Source: Myxococcales bacterium
GTDB lineage: Bacteria; Lernaellota; Lernaellaia; Lernaellales; Lernaellaceae
Assembly: GCA_012517325.1 (NCBI GenBank)
Contig: JAAYVF010000122.1
Span: forward strand, 1 to 64,000
DNA length: 64,000 bases
Reading direction: 5' to 3'
Shown: positions 34,211 to 42,131 of the stretch, piece after piece
Layout of the letters: each line of letters opens with the position of its first letter
Numbering within the stretch: the first letter of the stretch is position 1
Notes under the pieces: generated by a model
The model's database searches: none
The model's input: the letters and a program-made list of their open reading frames with translations, nothing else
What the model was told of the DNA's origin: nothing
Position numbers and translations under genes: made by a program

Positions 34211-35137
34211 TTGAGCATCGTTTTCGGCCCCGTTCCCAGCCGCCGGTTAGGTTACAGCCTGGGCATCGATTTGCTGCCGCCCGATCACAAGCTATGCACC
34301 CTGGATTGCATCTATTGCCAGGTCGGTTGCACCTATGCCAAATCGCTCAAGCGCGGGTTGCCGGTGCCGACCGCCGAGGTGAACCGGGCCATCGACGAAA
34401 ACCTGCCCAAAAACGGCATCGACGTCGTTTCGTTTTCCGGCTCCGGCGAGCCGACACTGCACCGCGATCTCGGCCAGTTCATCGACCGCGTCAAAAACCG
34501 CTGCCGGACCCCGGTCGTGGTGATCACCAACGCGACGTTGATCGACCGGCCCGATGTGCGCCACGATCTGGCCAAGGCCGACATCGTCGTGCCGAGCCTC
34601 GACGCCGCCACGCAGACGATGTTCGAAAAACTCGACCGCCCGCACGCCGGCCTGCGGGTCGACCGGATCATCGACGGCCTCGAGGAATTCCGCCGCGAAT
34701 ACCCGGGCAAGATCTTTCTCGAAATCATGCTGGTCAAGGGTTACAACGACGACCCGGCCGAACTGATGGCCCTGCGGCGGGCGATGGATCGCCTGCGTCC
34801 CGATAAAATCCATTTGAACACCGTGGTGCGCCCGCCGGCGGAGGAATACGCGCAGGCTCTGAGTCCGGCGGAACTGGAGCGCATCGCGCAGATGTTCGGC
34901 CCGGCGGCGTCGGTCGCCGGCCCGCCGCCGACCGCCAACCGCTCGCCGGACGACGACGATCTGGAGACGCGGGTGCTCGAGATGATCCGGCGCCGCAGCG
35001 TGACGTTGGAAGACATCACCAAGAGTCTGGGTTTGCATAAAATCGTGGCCACGAAAATCGTCGAAAAATTGATCGCGGAGAAAAACATCAAGCGAGTCGT
35101 GCACGGCGGCGTCATCTACTTTCGCGAATTCTACTAA
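34211..35137 (+). CDS. Radical SAM protein, COG0731-like, with C-terminal winged helix
   Basis: 308 residues. The TTG at 34211 (MSIVFGPVPSRRLGYSLGID) is chosen because GAGGAG precedes it and the promoter lies just upstream. The cluster motif CTLDCIYC (C-x3-C-x2-C) lies near residue 30, followed by VSFSGSGEPTLH. The GPVPSRRLG opening is typical of bacterial proteins related to the wyosine-synthesis enzyme Taw1 but acting on other substrates. The last ~65 residues (LETRVLEMIRRRSVTLEDI) form a winged-helix-like region. Function unknown. A receiver-domain gene follows after 15 bases. Confidence 0.86.
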   Translation: MSIVFGPVPSRRLGYSLGIDLLPPDHKLCTLDCIYCQVGCTYAKSLKRGLPVPTAEVNRAIDENLPKNGIDVVSFSGSGEPTLHRDLGQFIDRVKNRCRTPVVVITNATLIDRPDVRHDLAKADIVVPSLDAATQTMFEKLDRPHAGLRVDRIIDGLEEFRREYPGKIFLEIMLVKGYNDDPAELMALRRAMDRLRPDKIHLNTVVRPPAEEYAQALSPAELERIAQMFGPAASVAGPPPTANRSPDDDDLETRVLEMIRRRSVTLEDITKSLGLHKIVATKIVEKLIAEKNIKRVVHGGVIYFREFY

Positions 35138-35152
35138 ACCGGGTGAGCGATC

Positions 35153-36910
35153 ATGGCGACAAAGAAAGTGCTGATCATCGAGTTCAACGCCGGCGACGCG
35201 GCGCTTCTGGAAACGGCGCTGCAAAAGCCGGGCTACCAGACCCTGCTGGCGTCGACGGGCGCCGAAGGGGTGCGGCTGGTTCTCGACGAATTCCCCGATC
35301 TGGTCGTTTTGAACCTGCTGATGCCGGATTTGCAGGGAACCGAGCTGATCCGCCGCATCCGCGCCCGCGACGTCAAGGTGCCGATCGTCGCGATCAACCA
35401 GTTGACCGCCGCGAGCCCGTTCCTCATCCGCCGGATGGGCGCCAACGATCAAATCACCAAGCCGATCGACGCGGCGCGCCTGCTGGAAATCGTCGAACGG
35501 CTGATCGGCAAGGCCGATTCCGGCGGCGGTGACGACCGCGCGGCGCGCGTCCAGCAGCGGAAAATCCAGGAAGAAGGCATCCCGGCGGAAAGCACTTTCA
35601 AGCAAATGCCGTTTCATCTGTTGCTCGGCCGGATCTTCCACCTCAAGACCAGCGGCGTGCTCTCGGTGAAGGATGAGTTCGGCGAGATCGAAATTTCCTT
35701 CGAACAGGGTTTGCCCGTTTTCGTCGATTCGGAAGGCTTCGCCCGCCGGTTGGTGCGCGACGATAAAATCGACGGCGAGGTCGCCCGTGAAATCCGTAAT
35801 CGCGCGCTGCAGGAAGGCATCACCGAACAAGAGGCGGTGGAACGGATGGAATTGCTGCCGCCCGAGCAATTGCGCGACGCCGTCCGCGGCTTCGGTTACG
35901 CCATTCTGCGCGACCTCTGCCGGCCCAGCGGTTCCCGGTTTTCCTGGCTGGCGCATCCGGTTTCCGGCGGCGAACCGCTCGACCCGGCTGTCATCATCGA
36001 ACTGGCCGCCAAGCGGCATTTCTCGCCCGAAAAAATCACCGACTCGCTGGAAGGCAAGGGCCGCGCGCTCAAAGCCATGTACCTCGGCGACGATCCCGAA
36101 CGACTGCCCGACCTGGCCAAGCGCCCGATGATCCAAAAAGCGGTGGAGGCGGCGCAACGGCACCGGGTGCTCGGCGATGTCCTGTCGATGGCCGACAACG
36201 ACCAGGAAAAAATCACCTGGGCGGTATACGCGCTGGGCATCCTGAAAGTCATCACGTTCAATCCGGAAGAGGAATGGAAATCCGCGGCCCGACCGCCAAA
36301 GGTGGAACCGCCGAAAGCCGAACCGCCGCGTCCGGCCCCGCCAACGACCGCGACTTCCGCCCGACCGGCGGCCCCGCCGACGACCGCGACTTTCGCCCGG
36401 CCGGCGGGCCCGCCGACGACCGCGACTTTCGCCCGGCCGACGGCCCCGGCCGATTCCGAGGCCGATGCGGACAAGCCGGAAGAAGAGGAATCGGCGGCCG
36501 GCCCGCTTTCCGACAAGCGGTTGTTGCGGCTGGGCCGCCAGTTGCTCAAAAGCAAGACCTACAGCAAGGCGCAAAAATGCTTCGAGGAACTGCTCGTCCG
36601 GCGCGGCGACGATAAAATCGTGCTGCTCAACTACGCGCAGGCGACCTCGCGCAATCGGTTCATGGATTCGTCGGAGCGGCTGTTCGACAGCGTCGATGCC
36701 CTGCGCCGCACGCTCGAAATGGACCCGAATTACCTCGATGCCCGCCTCGAGCTGGCGCGGATTTTCAACGAGGCCGGCGAGCCCGATCTGGCGGTTTCCG
36801 AACTGGAAAAAGCGCAGGAAATCGATCCCGCCAACCAGGATGTCCAACGCGAGATGCGCAATATCCTGCGCCGCGTCGAGCGGGTGGACGGCGCCGACCC
36901 GGGGAACTGA
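35153..36910 (+). CDS. Pseudo-receiver / DUF4388 (PATAN) / TPR protein
   Basis: 585 residues. Residues 1-115 have a response-regulator fold (KKVLIIEFNAGDAALLETAL; QITKPIDAARLLEIV), but the phospho-acceptor is Asn54 (VVLNLLMPD) and the acidic pair is EF, so it is unlikely to be phosphorylated. Residues about 145-260 are a DUF4388/PATAN domain (MPFHLLLGRIFHLKTSGVLS). A proline-rich linker with three 12-residue repeats follows (about 396-431), then a TPR-like C-terminus (LLKSKTYSKAQKCFEELL; ELEKAQEIDPANQDVQ). Similar proteins act in gliding, motility or gene-control complexes of Myxococcota-like bacteria. Start ATG 35153. Confidence 0.85.
   Translation: MATKKVLIIEFNAGDAALLETALQKPGYQTLLASTGAEGVRLVLDEFPDLVVLNLLMPDLQGTELIRRIRARDVKVPIVAINQLTAASPFLIRRMGANDQITKPIDAARLLEIVERLIGKADSGGGDDRAARVQQRKIQEEGIPAESTFKQMPFHLLLGRIFHLKTSGVLSVKDEFGEIEISFEQGLPVFVDSEGFARRLVRDDKIDGEVAREIRNRALQEGITEQEAVERMELLPPEQLRDAVRGFGYAILRDLCRPSGSRFSWLAHPVSGGEPLDPAVIIELAAKRHFSPEKITDSLEGKGRALKAMYLGDDPERLPDLAKRPMIQKAVEAAQRHRVLGDVLSMADNDQEKITWAVYALGILKVITFNPEEEWKSAARPPKVEPPKAEPPRPAPPTTATSARPAAPPTTATFARPAGPPTTATFARPTAPADSEADADKPEEEESAAGPLSDKRLLRLGRQLLKSKTYSKAQKCFEELLVRRGDDKIVLLNYAQATSRNRFMDSSERLFDSVDALRRTLEMDPNYLDARLELARIFNEAGEPDLAVSELEKAQEIDPANQDVQREMRNILRRVERVDGADPGN
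36338..36445 (+). repeat. Three 36-bp tandem repeats in the linker of the pseudo-receiver protein
   Basis: Copies 36338-36373, 36374-36409 and 36410-36445 each encode PPTTAT(S/F)ARP(A/T)(A/G). Copies two and three are nearly identical, indicating recent in-frame duplication; the linker is a likely length-variable site. Confidence 0.85.
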
Positions 36911-36913
36911 AAC

Positions 36914-37606
36914 ATGTACGTCGGTTATACGGATATCGATTCCGAGGAAACACCCCTCGGTCTGTTGACCCTCCGCCGCTACGACGCCGAGAACGGCGAC
37001 GTCGGCTACGAAATCCGCCTGGGCGGCAATTTTCTCATGGCCTCGCACGGCGCGCACAGCGAACAGGCCATGGCGCCCCTGGCCCACGAACGCCTGCAAC
37101 GACCGGTCGAATCGCTCGCCGTGCTGGTCGGCGGCCTCGGCGCCGGGCACACCTTGCGCGCCATCCTGGCCTTGCCGGGCGTCACCCGAGTGGTGGTCGC
37201 CGAGATCGGCGCCAAGGTGGTCGAGTGGAACCGGCTCTATTTCCGCGAGGTCACCGGCGGCGCGGTGGACGATCCGCGCGTCGAGATGCGCATCGCCGAC
37301 CTGGCCGACGTGCTGCGCGACAGTCCGGCGGCGTTTGATCTGCTGCTGCTGGACGTGGACAACGGGCCGGGCTGGCTGGCCGCGCCGGGCAACGCGGGAT
37401 TGTACGACCGCGCCGGCGTGGAGACCTGCCGCGACGCGCTGCGCCCCGGCGGCGTGCTGGCCGTCTGGAGCCCGCAACCCAATCCCGTTTTTCTGGAAGC
37501 CCTACGGTTGGTTTTCCCGGCCGTCGAGGAATTCGACACCACCGAAATCGGCAAAAAGCTGAACGAGCCGGGCGATACGATCTACCTGGCGGTCCGCCCT
37601 CATTAA
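36914..37606 (+). CDS. Spermidine-synthase-like Rossmann methyltransferase-fold protein
   Basis: 230 residues. A short beta N-terminal part (MYVGYTDIDSEETPLGLLTL; NFLMASHGAHSEQAMA) is followed by a Rossmann core with VLVGGLGAGHTLRA (glycine loop), VVVAEIGAKVVEWNR and FDLLLLDVDNGPGW. This matches spermidine-synthase-like proteins of unknown substrate that lack parts of the aminopropyl-transferase site. It follows the pseudo-receiver gene after three bases and ends with a four-base overlap of its stop with the convergent gene's stop (37603-37606). Confidence 0.82.
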   Translation: MYVGYTDIDSEETPLGLLTLRRYDAENGDVGYEIRLGGNFLMASHGAHSEQAMAPLAHERLQRPVESLAVLVGGLGAGHTLRAILALPGVTRVVVAEIGAKVVEWNRLYFREVTGGAVDDPRVEMRIADLADVLRDSPAAFDLLLLDVDNGPGWLAAPGNAGLYDRAGVETCRDALRPGGVLAVWSPQPNPVFLEALRLVFPAVEEFDTTEIGKKLNEPGDTIYLAVRPH

Positions 37607-38661
37607 TCATTCGTGACGGTAATCCCCGCTTCCGCGGCGACGAGGCACGCCCGCGCGAGCGCCGCGCGCTGGATTTCGTCCGCCGGCCGCGGTAGCCGCC
37701 ACTCGAAGCAACCGGCCCGCGCCAGTCGATGTGCCAGCAGCCGTGACGGCTCGGGCGCGTAGCCCAGATCGAGCCGGAACCGCACCGCCAGATCGGCTGC
37801 GGCGAGCAACGTCGCGAACTCGTCCAGGCGCCGATGATCGACCGTTCCGGCCGCATCCAGAAAAACGAAGTGGCGCACACCCCACCGTGTCAGGTGATCG
37901 CGCATTTCCGCCACCAGCCGCGCCGCCGAACGGGGTCGAGCCGCCGCGCCGCCGGGATTGAAGGCCAACGGCAGCGCCCGGGCCCGGTAAGCGGCCGGAT
38001 CAAAGTCCTCGTAGGTCGGCGCGGGCATTTGATCGGCCTCGGCCAACGGCGGGCGCGGGCGATACGGCGTACGTCCGGTCGCGCCCGGACAGAGCACACC
38101 CGGCAGCGCGGCCGGATCGCGCCGCGCGGCGATCGCCTCGAGCAACGCGACGACGGTGATTTCCGGCGGACCGATCACCAGGGCGTCGGCCGCGATTTCG
38201 GCCGACGTCGCGGCGGCCGGCGGTTCGGCCAGGCCCGGGCCGAATAAAAAAAGGAAGCGCGCGGCGTTCTTTTTCAAGCGGCCGGACAGGCGGATCGCCG
38301 CCGCGCGATTCTCGGAAACGACATACAGCCCGACGATCGCTTTCTCGGCCCGGTCGATTTCCTCGGCCAACGCCTCGTCCGTCGCCGCGGGAGTCAGCGC
38401 CGCCGCGTCGAGCAGCCGGGGCCGATAACCGGCGTGGCGCAGAAATTCCAGTTCGTAGGCCAGTTCCAGCGGCGGCAGATCACGGTCGGCCGGCGGCACG
38501 TGAACCAGCAGCACCGCGTCGGCCAGCGGGCCGGACGGTCGGACGCAGCCGCTCAGCAGCTCGTCCTGGCGGCGCAGCAGTTCCCGCGCGCGCGCGGCGA
38601 TTTCCGGCGCTTGTTGTTGCAGTTCGCGGAGACGTTCCCGCGGTTCGCGGGGGGAGGTCAC
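37603..38661 (-). CDS. Radical-SAM-like protein lacking the cluster cysteines
   Basis: 352 residues; GTG 38661 overlaps the upstream stop (GTGA). The N-terminal half resembles a B12-binding-type fold (LELAYELEFLRHAGYRPRLL; ALVIGPPEITVVALLEAI). The next section follows the usual order of B12-binding radical SAM proteins (APTYEDFDPAAYRARALPL, then SAARLVAEMRDHLTRWGVRH and FVFLDAAGTVDHRRLDEF), but where the C-x3-C-x2-C motif should be there is only AFNPGGAAARPR. The protein ends shortly afterwards, so the barrel is also shortened. It is probably a non-catalytic derivative or scaffold, last in the glycosyltransferase operon. Assignment is by block order, hence moderate confidence. Confidence 0.65.
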   Translation of the reverse strand: MTSPREPRERLRELQQQAPEIAARARELLRRQDELLSGCVRPSGPLADAVLLVHVPPADRDLPPLELAYELEFLRHAGYRPRLLDAAALTPAATDEALAEEIDRAEKAIVGLYVVSENRAAAIRLSGRLKKNAARFLFLFGPGLAEPPAAATSAEIAADALVIGPPEITVVALLEAIAARRDPAALPGVLCPGATGRTPYRPRPPLAEADQMPAPTYEDFDPAAYRARALPLAFNPGGAAARPRSAARLVAEMRDHLTRWGVRHFVFLDAAGTVDHRRLDEFATLLAAADLAVRFRLDLGYAPEPSRLLAHRLARAGCFEWRLPRPADEIQRAALARACLVAAEAGITVTND

Positions 38662-40514
38662 GTCCGGTCCGTCGGCTCGCCGGCGGCGCGGCCGGAACGC
38701 AGCCGTTGCTTGCCGTTGGTCAGCAGGTTGACCGAAAAGAGCCAGACCAGCTTGGGCAGTTTGACGAGTACCACCTCGGCGCGACGCGCCCATTTGCCGC
38801 GAAACTTGGCGAAGGGGATCGCCCGCGCGTCGGCCAGTTCGCGCGTCAGCTTTTCGTTTTCGAAGCGGAGCCGGTTGATTTCGACCGACAGCTCGCCGAG
38901 GTGCCTGGCTTGCCGCTCGGCCTCGCCGCGCGCCGCCTCGCCCGCGGCGGCGCGTTCGACCAGATCGCTTTCGGTTTGGGCAAGCCGCTCGCGCAGCCGG
39001 TCGTTTTCGCGCTCCAGATCGAGCCCGTGCAGCCGGCGTTCCTCGGCCGCGTTCTCCAGCGCGGCGAAGCGGGTTTCGGCCTGCGCCAGCAAGGCGGTCT
39101 GTTCGGCGGCCAGCTTTTCCTGGTCGGCCAGTTTCGCGGCCACCTCGCTTTGCAGGCTTTCGGCCTTGTCGCGCCAGCTTTCGAGCAGCGTTTCCTTCTT
39201 GCGCAGTTCGTTCTCGAACCAGGTTTCACGCTCGCGGCGTTGTGCTTCCCAGATCTCGGCTTTACGCCGCATTTCCTCGTGCAACTCGCCGATCTTTTCC
39301 TTGCCCTCGCGGATTTTTCGATCGGACTCGCTACGGTAGTAATCGCGGAACCCCGCGATCAACGCCGGCGCGGGCGATCGCTTCACCGGGTTATCGACGA
39401 ACGCCAGCAGCGGGCCGGCGACACGATCCCACGTGTATCGCTCGCGGACCAGCCTTTGCGCGGCCTGGCTCTTGCGGGCCGTTTCCTCGGGGTCGTCGAA
39501 GAGGGAAGCGACCGCGGCGCGCACACCCGCGACGTCCCGCGGATCGAGCACCCAGCCGGCGCCCGCCTCGCGGATCGGGCCGGCCAGTTCGCCGTAATCG
39601 CCGTAAATCACCGGCAGGCCGCACCACAGGTATTCGAGCGTCCGCGTGGTGATGGCCAATTCGCGCTCGGCGTTGGGCGCGTAAAGGTCGAAGGCCGCCG
39701 TCGCCGCCGCGTAATTTTCGAGCAACTCGCCGTGCGGCTTGAGCCCGGGCCAGGCGACGCTCGCCAGCCCGGCCAACTCCGCCGCGTAATCCTTGCCTTG
39801 CCCGCGGTTGCCGCCGTAAAGCGGATGATCGGCGACGACCGGCGGTGGACCGACGAACAGAGCCAGTTCGCCGCCGCGCTCGGCCAGCGCTTCCGCCGCG
39901 GCGCGCAACCCGGGAAAGGGATCGATCCACGGCCAGGTCAGGCCGCCGAAGACGACCCGCACCCGTTCGCCGGGTTGCCGCGCCGGCAGCGCCGGCGGCA
40001 TGCCCAGCGGCACCAGCGCCAGCGGCGGACATTGCGGCGACGCGCCCGCCATGAGAAACCACGCCAGGAAGTAAGCCTTCTGCACACGACCCGGACACAG
40101 GAGCAGGTCGGCGCGGCCGAGGGTTTCGATCTTGGTCAGCGCGTCCGACAAGTAGTTCGAGCCGGTCTTGAAAGCGTTTTCCAGCGTGAGCGGCCCGTGC
40201 AGGTCGATCGCCAGCGGCATGGGCAGGCCGGGGTCGAGGTAGCTGGCCAATCCCCATTGCTCGACCAGCACCACTTGCGGCATCGCCTCGTACACGATCC
40301 GGCTCAGGGTTTCGGGTTCGTGCAGGTAGGGGCGATATTCCTCGGGCAGGTCCGGGTGCTTGTCGGCCAGCGCCGCCGGCAGCGAGATCAGCACCTGGTG
40401 GCCCGCGCCGCGCAAGGCTTCGACGAGCCCGCGAACGCGCAGTCCGCCGCCCGCCACCGGCGCGCCGGGCAACGGCGGCAATTCGGACGTAATGACCAGT
40501 ACCGTGCGCTTCAT
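38658..40514 (-). CDS. GT4-like glycosyltransferase with long C-terminal coiled coil
   Basis: 618 residues. Residues 1-370 form a GT-B glycosyltransferase (MKRTVLVITSELPPLPG; GGGLRVRGLVEALRGAGH; VVFGGLTWPWIDPF; LEYLWCGLPVIYGDYGELAG). Residues about 395-560 are a charged heptad-rich coiled coil (KIREGKEKIGELHEEMRRKA and further), and a short basic/hydrophobic segment (VVLVKLPKLVWLFSVNLL) closes the protein, perhaps for membrane contact. ATG 40514 has AAGGG upstream. It lies between a GT-C gene and the cysteine-less radical-SAM-like gene in the minus-strand envelope operon. The fusion suggests oligomerisation or a ruler-like role; substrate unknown. Confidence 0.85.
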   Translation of the reverse strand: MKRTVLVITSELPPLPGAPVAGGGLRVRGLVEALRGAGHQVLISLPAALADKHPDLPEEYRPYLHEPETLSRIVYEAMPQVVLVEQWGLASYLDPGLPMPLAIDLHGPLTLENAFKTGSNYLSDALTKIETLGRADLLLCPGRVQKAYFLAWFLMAGASPQCPPLALVPLGMPPALPARQPGERVRVVFGGLTWPWIDPFPGLRAAAEALAERGGELALFVGPPPVVADHPLYGGNRGQGKDYAAELAGLASVAWPGLKPHGELLENYAAATAAFDLYAPNAERELAITTRTLEYLWCGLPVIYGDYGELAGPIREAGAGWVLDPRDVAGVRAAVASLFDDPEETARKSQAAQRLVRERYTWDRVAGPLLAFVDNPVKRSPAPALIAGFRDYYRSESDRKIREGKEKIGELHEEMRRKAEIWEAQRRERETWFENELRKKETLLESWRDKAESLQSEVAAKLADQEKLAAEQTALLAQAETRFAALENAAEERRLHGLDLERENDRLRERLAQTESDLVERAAAGEAARGEAERQARHLGELSVEINRLRFENEKLTRELADARAIPFAKFRGKWARRAEVVLVKLPKLVWLFSVNLLTNGKQRLRSGRAAGEPTDRT

Positions 40515-40568
40515 GGCGACCCTTGATCCGGCAATTCGCTTGAGTTTACCGGCAAAGAATACACTTTT

Positions 40569-42128
40569 TCAGGGAACGAAACCACAAGAAGCCCCGTTTT
40601 CGATCACCGTCGTTTCCGGCCGGCGGTAGAGGACCACGCGCACCGGCGCCGGTTCATCGCCGGGCGGCCAGGACCGGTCCTCGACCGCCGCGAAACCGGC
40701 TTGTCGCAGGGTTTGCGCGACCAGCGCCGCGCCGCGGTCGACGCCGCGCCAGCCGGTGTGCGTCAACAGCAACGCCGCCGCGCGGCAATTCGTCAGCCGA
40801 GGCAACAGCGCCGCCATGTCCTTTTCGCCGGCGATACCCGGCCGGGCACGGACCATCGCCGTCGCGGCCGGCGGCCGCACATCGTCCGGCACGCCCAGCG
40901 AGGGGCGGCCCCGGCCGTACCAGCGATAGCCGTCCACCGCGAACCACGCCACGCCCAGCACTACGCCCGCCTCGCCGAGCCGGCCGTCGATCCACCGGCT
41001 GGCCGCGCACAAATCCTCGCGGCCCTCGCGCCAGGCGGCCGGCGCGCCGAACAGATTGGCCACCACGACCGCCAACGCCAGCCCGACCGCCCATTGACGC
41101 CGCGCCGGAGCGAAGGCCGCCGCCAGCACGACCGCGACCCCGCCCGACAAAATCGCGAAATAGTGAATGGCGATGAACGAGCCCAACGCAAAATGCGCCG
41201 TCAACGCCAGGGCAATCGTTCCCCCGATCACGGCGACCAACAGCATGGCCGCCGGCGCCCGCTCCGTTTCGCGACGCAAGCGCCAGACGCCGACCGCGAA
41301 CAAAAGATAAACCGCCGCCGTCGCCGCCGCGCCCGCGATCGCCGGCCCGATCGCGCGAATCGCCGGATCGATGCCATCCGCCCCGCCCGCCGCCGCGAGA
41401 ATCTGCGCCACCCGGCGGATCAGGCGATCCGGCGCCGGCGACCAGATTTCCCAACCCTGCCCCAATCCGGCGCGCGCCTGGAAGTACGCCAGCGCCAGGC
41501 CGGGAATCAACAACCCGACGGCCGCCATCATCGCCTTGCCGAGCGCCGTGGCTCCCGGCCGCCGCGTCCGCCGGAACAATATCGACCCGACGGCGATCGC
41601 CGCGATCAAAGAAAAGAAATAGTAAAACGTGTAACCGCCCAGGGCCGCCAACACCGTTAGGCCGAGCATCCGCCGGCGCGTCGGTTCTTCGAACACCCGC
41701 ACAACCAGGTAGAGAATCCAGGAACCGAGGCAGGCGGCCAAGGCGTACGACCGCACCAACGACCCCACCAGCAGGCCTTGCGGCGACGTCGCCAACAACG
41801 CCAACGCGATCAGGCCGACCCGCTCGCCGGCCAGCCGGCGGCCGAGAAAATAGGCGCCGAGAGCCGCGCCGAGCCACCACAGGGCCGACAGGAATCGCCA
41901 ACCGATTTCCGGAACGCCGGCGCGGATCAGCAACGCCAGCAGCGCCGGGTACAACGGCGGATGCACGTCGGCCGCCAGCGCCCGGTAGTCGCCGGAACGG
42001 GCGAGCAGCGCGGTGAAGACTTCATCGGTGTTGAGGCAGCGGTCGTGGAGTCCGACGATTTGCAGCACCAAACCCAAAATCAAAATGGCGGGCACCCACA
42101 ACATCCGGGCGGAGGCGCGGGGCGGCAT
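40569..42128 (-). CDS. GT-C (ArnT/RgtA-like) membrane glycosyltransferase
   Basis: 519 residues with about ten to twelve helices. The first periplasmic loop has the acidic motif CLNTDEVFTALL and the HPPLYPALLALLI block typical of dolichyl/polyprenyl-phosphate-sugar transferases (glycosyltransferase family 39/RgtA-like). ATG 42128 begins three bases after the PBP1A stop, so the two genes share a transcript. Such enzymes add sugars to lipid A, teichoic or secreted protein acceptors on the outer face of the cytoplasmic membrane. Acceptor unknown. Confidence 0.85.
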   Translation of the reverse strand: MPPRASARMLWVPAILILGLVLQIVGLHDRCLNTDEVFTALLARSGDYRALAADVHPPLYPALLALLIRAGVPEIGWRFLSALWWLGAALGAYFLGRRLAGERVGLIALALLATSPQGLLVGSLVRSYALAACLGSWILYLVVRVFEEPTRRRMLGLTVLAALGGYTFYYFFSLIAAIAVGSILFRRTRRPGATALGKAMMAAVGLLIPGLALAYFQARAGLGQGWEIWSPAPDRLIRRVAQILAAAGGADGIDPAIRAIGPAIAGAAATAAVYLLFAVGVWRLRRETERAPAAMLLVAVIGGTIALALTAHFALGSFIAIHYFAILSGGVAVVLAAAFAPARRQWAVGLALAVVVANLFGAPAAWREGREDLCAASRWIDGRLGEAGVVLGVAWFAVDGYRWYGRGRPSLGVPDDVRPPAATAMVRARPGIAGEKDMAALLPRLTNCRAAALLLTHTGWRGVDRGAALVAQTLRQAGFAAVEDRSWPPGDEPAPVRVVLYRRPETTVIENGASCGFVP

Positions 42129-42131
42129 CGC

